Of a stretch of DNA of 64,000 nt, positions 63,701 through 64,000 are shown piece by piece. Location of the stretch: NCBI GenBank assembly GCA_036172665.1, contig CM069875.1, forward strand, positions 15,717,806-15,781,805. Reading direction: 5' to 3'. The DNA is from Prosopocoilus inquinatus. Taxonomy: Eukaryota; Arthropoda; Insecta; Coleoptera; Lucanidae. The position numbers and the translations under genes were made by a program. The notes beneath the pieces are model-generated. The model worked only from the letters and a program-made list of their open reading frames with translations, was not told the origin of the DNA and made no database searches. Every line of letters starts with the position of its first letter. Position 1 is the first letter of the stretch.

Positions 63701-64000
63701 GAACATCGCTAATGCGTGTTGTTTCGTTTAAAACTATTTCCAGTTTCTGCTGCGTCCGAAAACGTCGTATCTCACATCAGACTTACTGGAGTCCATCCAA
63801 ACGTCAAATAACATGTTAGATAAGTAAGGATCGTTTAGATACATCACAGGAACAACGCTAATACGTGTTGTTTCGTTCAAACCTATTTCCAGCCTCTGCT
63901 GCGTCCGAAAATTTCGTATCTCACATTAGAGTTACTGGAGTCCATCAAAACGTCAAATAACATGATAGATGAGTAAGGATCGATTAGATACATCACAGGA
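57788..64000. repeat. Large duplicated segment, copy B of the 12-kb offset, cut by the window end
   Basis: This is the partner of 46024-51745 with the stepwise whole-monomer gains and losses listed there. Extra material includes the CTCCTGCTGCGTCC pair near 58680-58980, two further GCTAACGCGTG monomers at about 60885 and 61034, three monomers near 62480-62930 and one near 63700. About four monomers present at 49.57-50.17 kb are missing near 61940. GCGTATG monomers lie at 58394 and 61225. The window ends at monomer position 100 with no sign of the array stopping. Confidence 0.9.
63297..63312. repeat. 6-bp deletion between GCT direct repeats (second copy)
   Basis: CCAGCTGCG at 63299-63307 has the same loss of six bases as at about 51089, in the same GTTGAAAAC/GAAATCTTTG context. 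It confirms the register of the 12,211-bp offset in this part. Confidence 0.92.

Larger units (their letters stand above)
1..64000. repeat. Tandem satellite array, 149-bp monomer, about 429.7 copies
   Basis: The window is a head-to-tail array of a 149-bp unit. Landmarks in each monomer are GCGTCC at position 1, an A/T-rich dyad at 6-16, TTACTGGAG at 32-40, AAATAACAT near 55-63, GTAAGGATCGATT at 73-85, TACATCACAGGAACAACG at 89-106, GTGTTGTTT at 114-122 and CTATTTCCAGC at 132-142. The phase holds from base 1 to base 64000, with nine small deletions totalling 21 bp. All monomers lie in the same orientation. By eye, neighbouring monomers differ at roughly 5-12% of sites, while monomers at the same place in a higher-order copy are nearly identical. 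The hand consensus has 30 C, 29 G and nine CpG per unit. Arrays like this are typical of centromeric or other heterochromatin. I do not recognise the family, and no flanking DNA is present to place it. Confidence 0.99.

Noticed and set aside
1..64000. CRISPR array or other prokaryotic repeat system
   Set aside because: The repeat is continuous, with no unique spacers. The unit is 149 bp, variants are inherited in blocks, and no cas or other genes are present.
1..64000. CENP-B box (TTCG....A..CGGG) in the monomer
   Set aside because: TTCG occurs near positions 13-16 and 121-124, but neither is followed by A and CGGG at the needed spacing on either strand.
1..64000. Telomeric or subtelomeric repeat
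   Set aside because: No runs of TTAGGG, TTAGG, TTTAGGG or similar are present at any place, and neither window end shows a change of sequence.
1..64000. rRNA, tRNA or other structural RNA genes
   Set aside because: All bases are accounted for by the satellite phase count, which leaves no room for a non-repeat RNA gene.

Overview
The whole window is one uninterrupted tandem satellite array. The repeat unit is 149 bp, read left to right on the + strand. Counting phase from the recurring GCGTCC at monomer position 1, the window starts at position 1 of the first monomer. It ends at position 100 of the 430th, so it holds 429 full monomers plus 100 bases. Over 64 kb I found only nine small deletions (21 bp in all), and marker phases checked along the array fit that count exactly. 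I see no protein gene, RNA gene, transposon, CRISPR array or non-repeat DNA, and both ends of the array lie outside the window.

The organism is a eukaryote, because a clean array of this size with higher-order structure is typical of centromeric or other heterochromatic DNA. A hand-built consensus has about 40% GC and nine CpG per 149 bp, more than the roughly six expected. That argues mildly against a genome whose repeats lose methylated CpG (most vertebrates and plants) and would suit many invertebrates. I do not recognise the satellite family and cannot name a species.

The content is in the higher-order layout. Monomers differ by substitutions, by eye roughly 5-12% between neighbours. Their order repeats in nested blocks whose offsets are all whole multiples of 149 bp once the small deletions are allowed for. 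An underlying cassette of 15 monomers (2,235 bp) is marked by a rare GCGTATG monomer at fourteen positions, four adjacent pairs of which are exactly 2,235 bp apart. Larger copies lie over it. On the left, 3.4-6.7 kb recurs at 11.5-14.7 kb and 10.5-14.0 kb recurs at 15.7-19.2 kb. In the middle, about 6 kb at 17.15-23.19 kb recurs at 24.0-30.0 kb, exactly 46 monomers on. On the right, 32.4-36.9 kb recurs at 38.5-43.0 kb, and everything from about 41.2 to 51.7 kb recurs from about 51.75 kb to the window end. That last copy has gained or lost blocks of 1, 2, 3 or 4 whole monomers. A second, distinctive block (first at about 8.0-9.7 kb) recurs 27 kb away and in several right-hand copies.

The pattern is what in-register unequal exchange, block duplication and local conversion would produce. 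The only frameless novelty is two minus-strand open frames of 87 and 93 codons, which arise because a 2-bp deletion turns a 149-bp monomer into 147 bp. Each monomer also holds two imperfect dyads that could matter for DNA structure or protein binding. All block boundaries below are read by eye and are good to about 50 bp unless stated.
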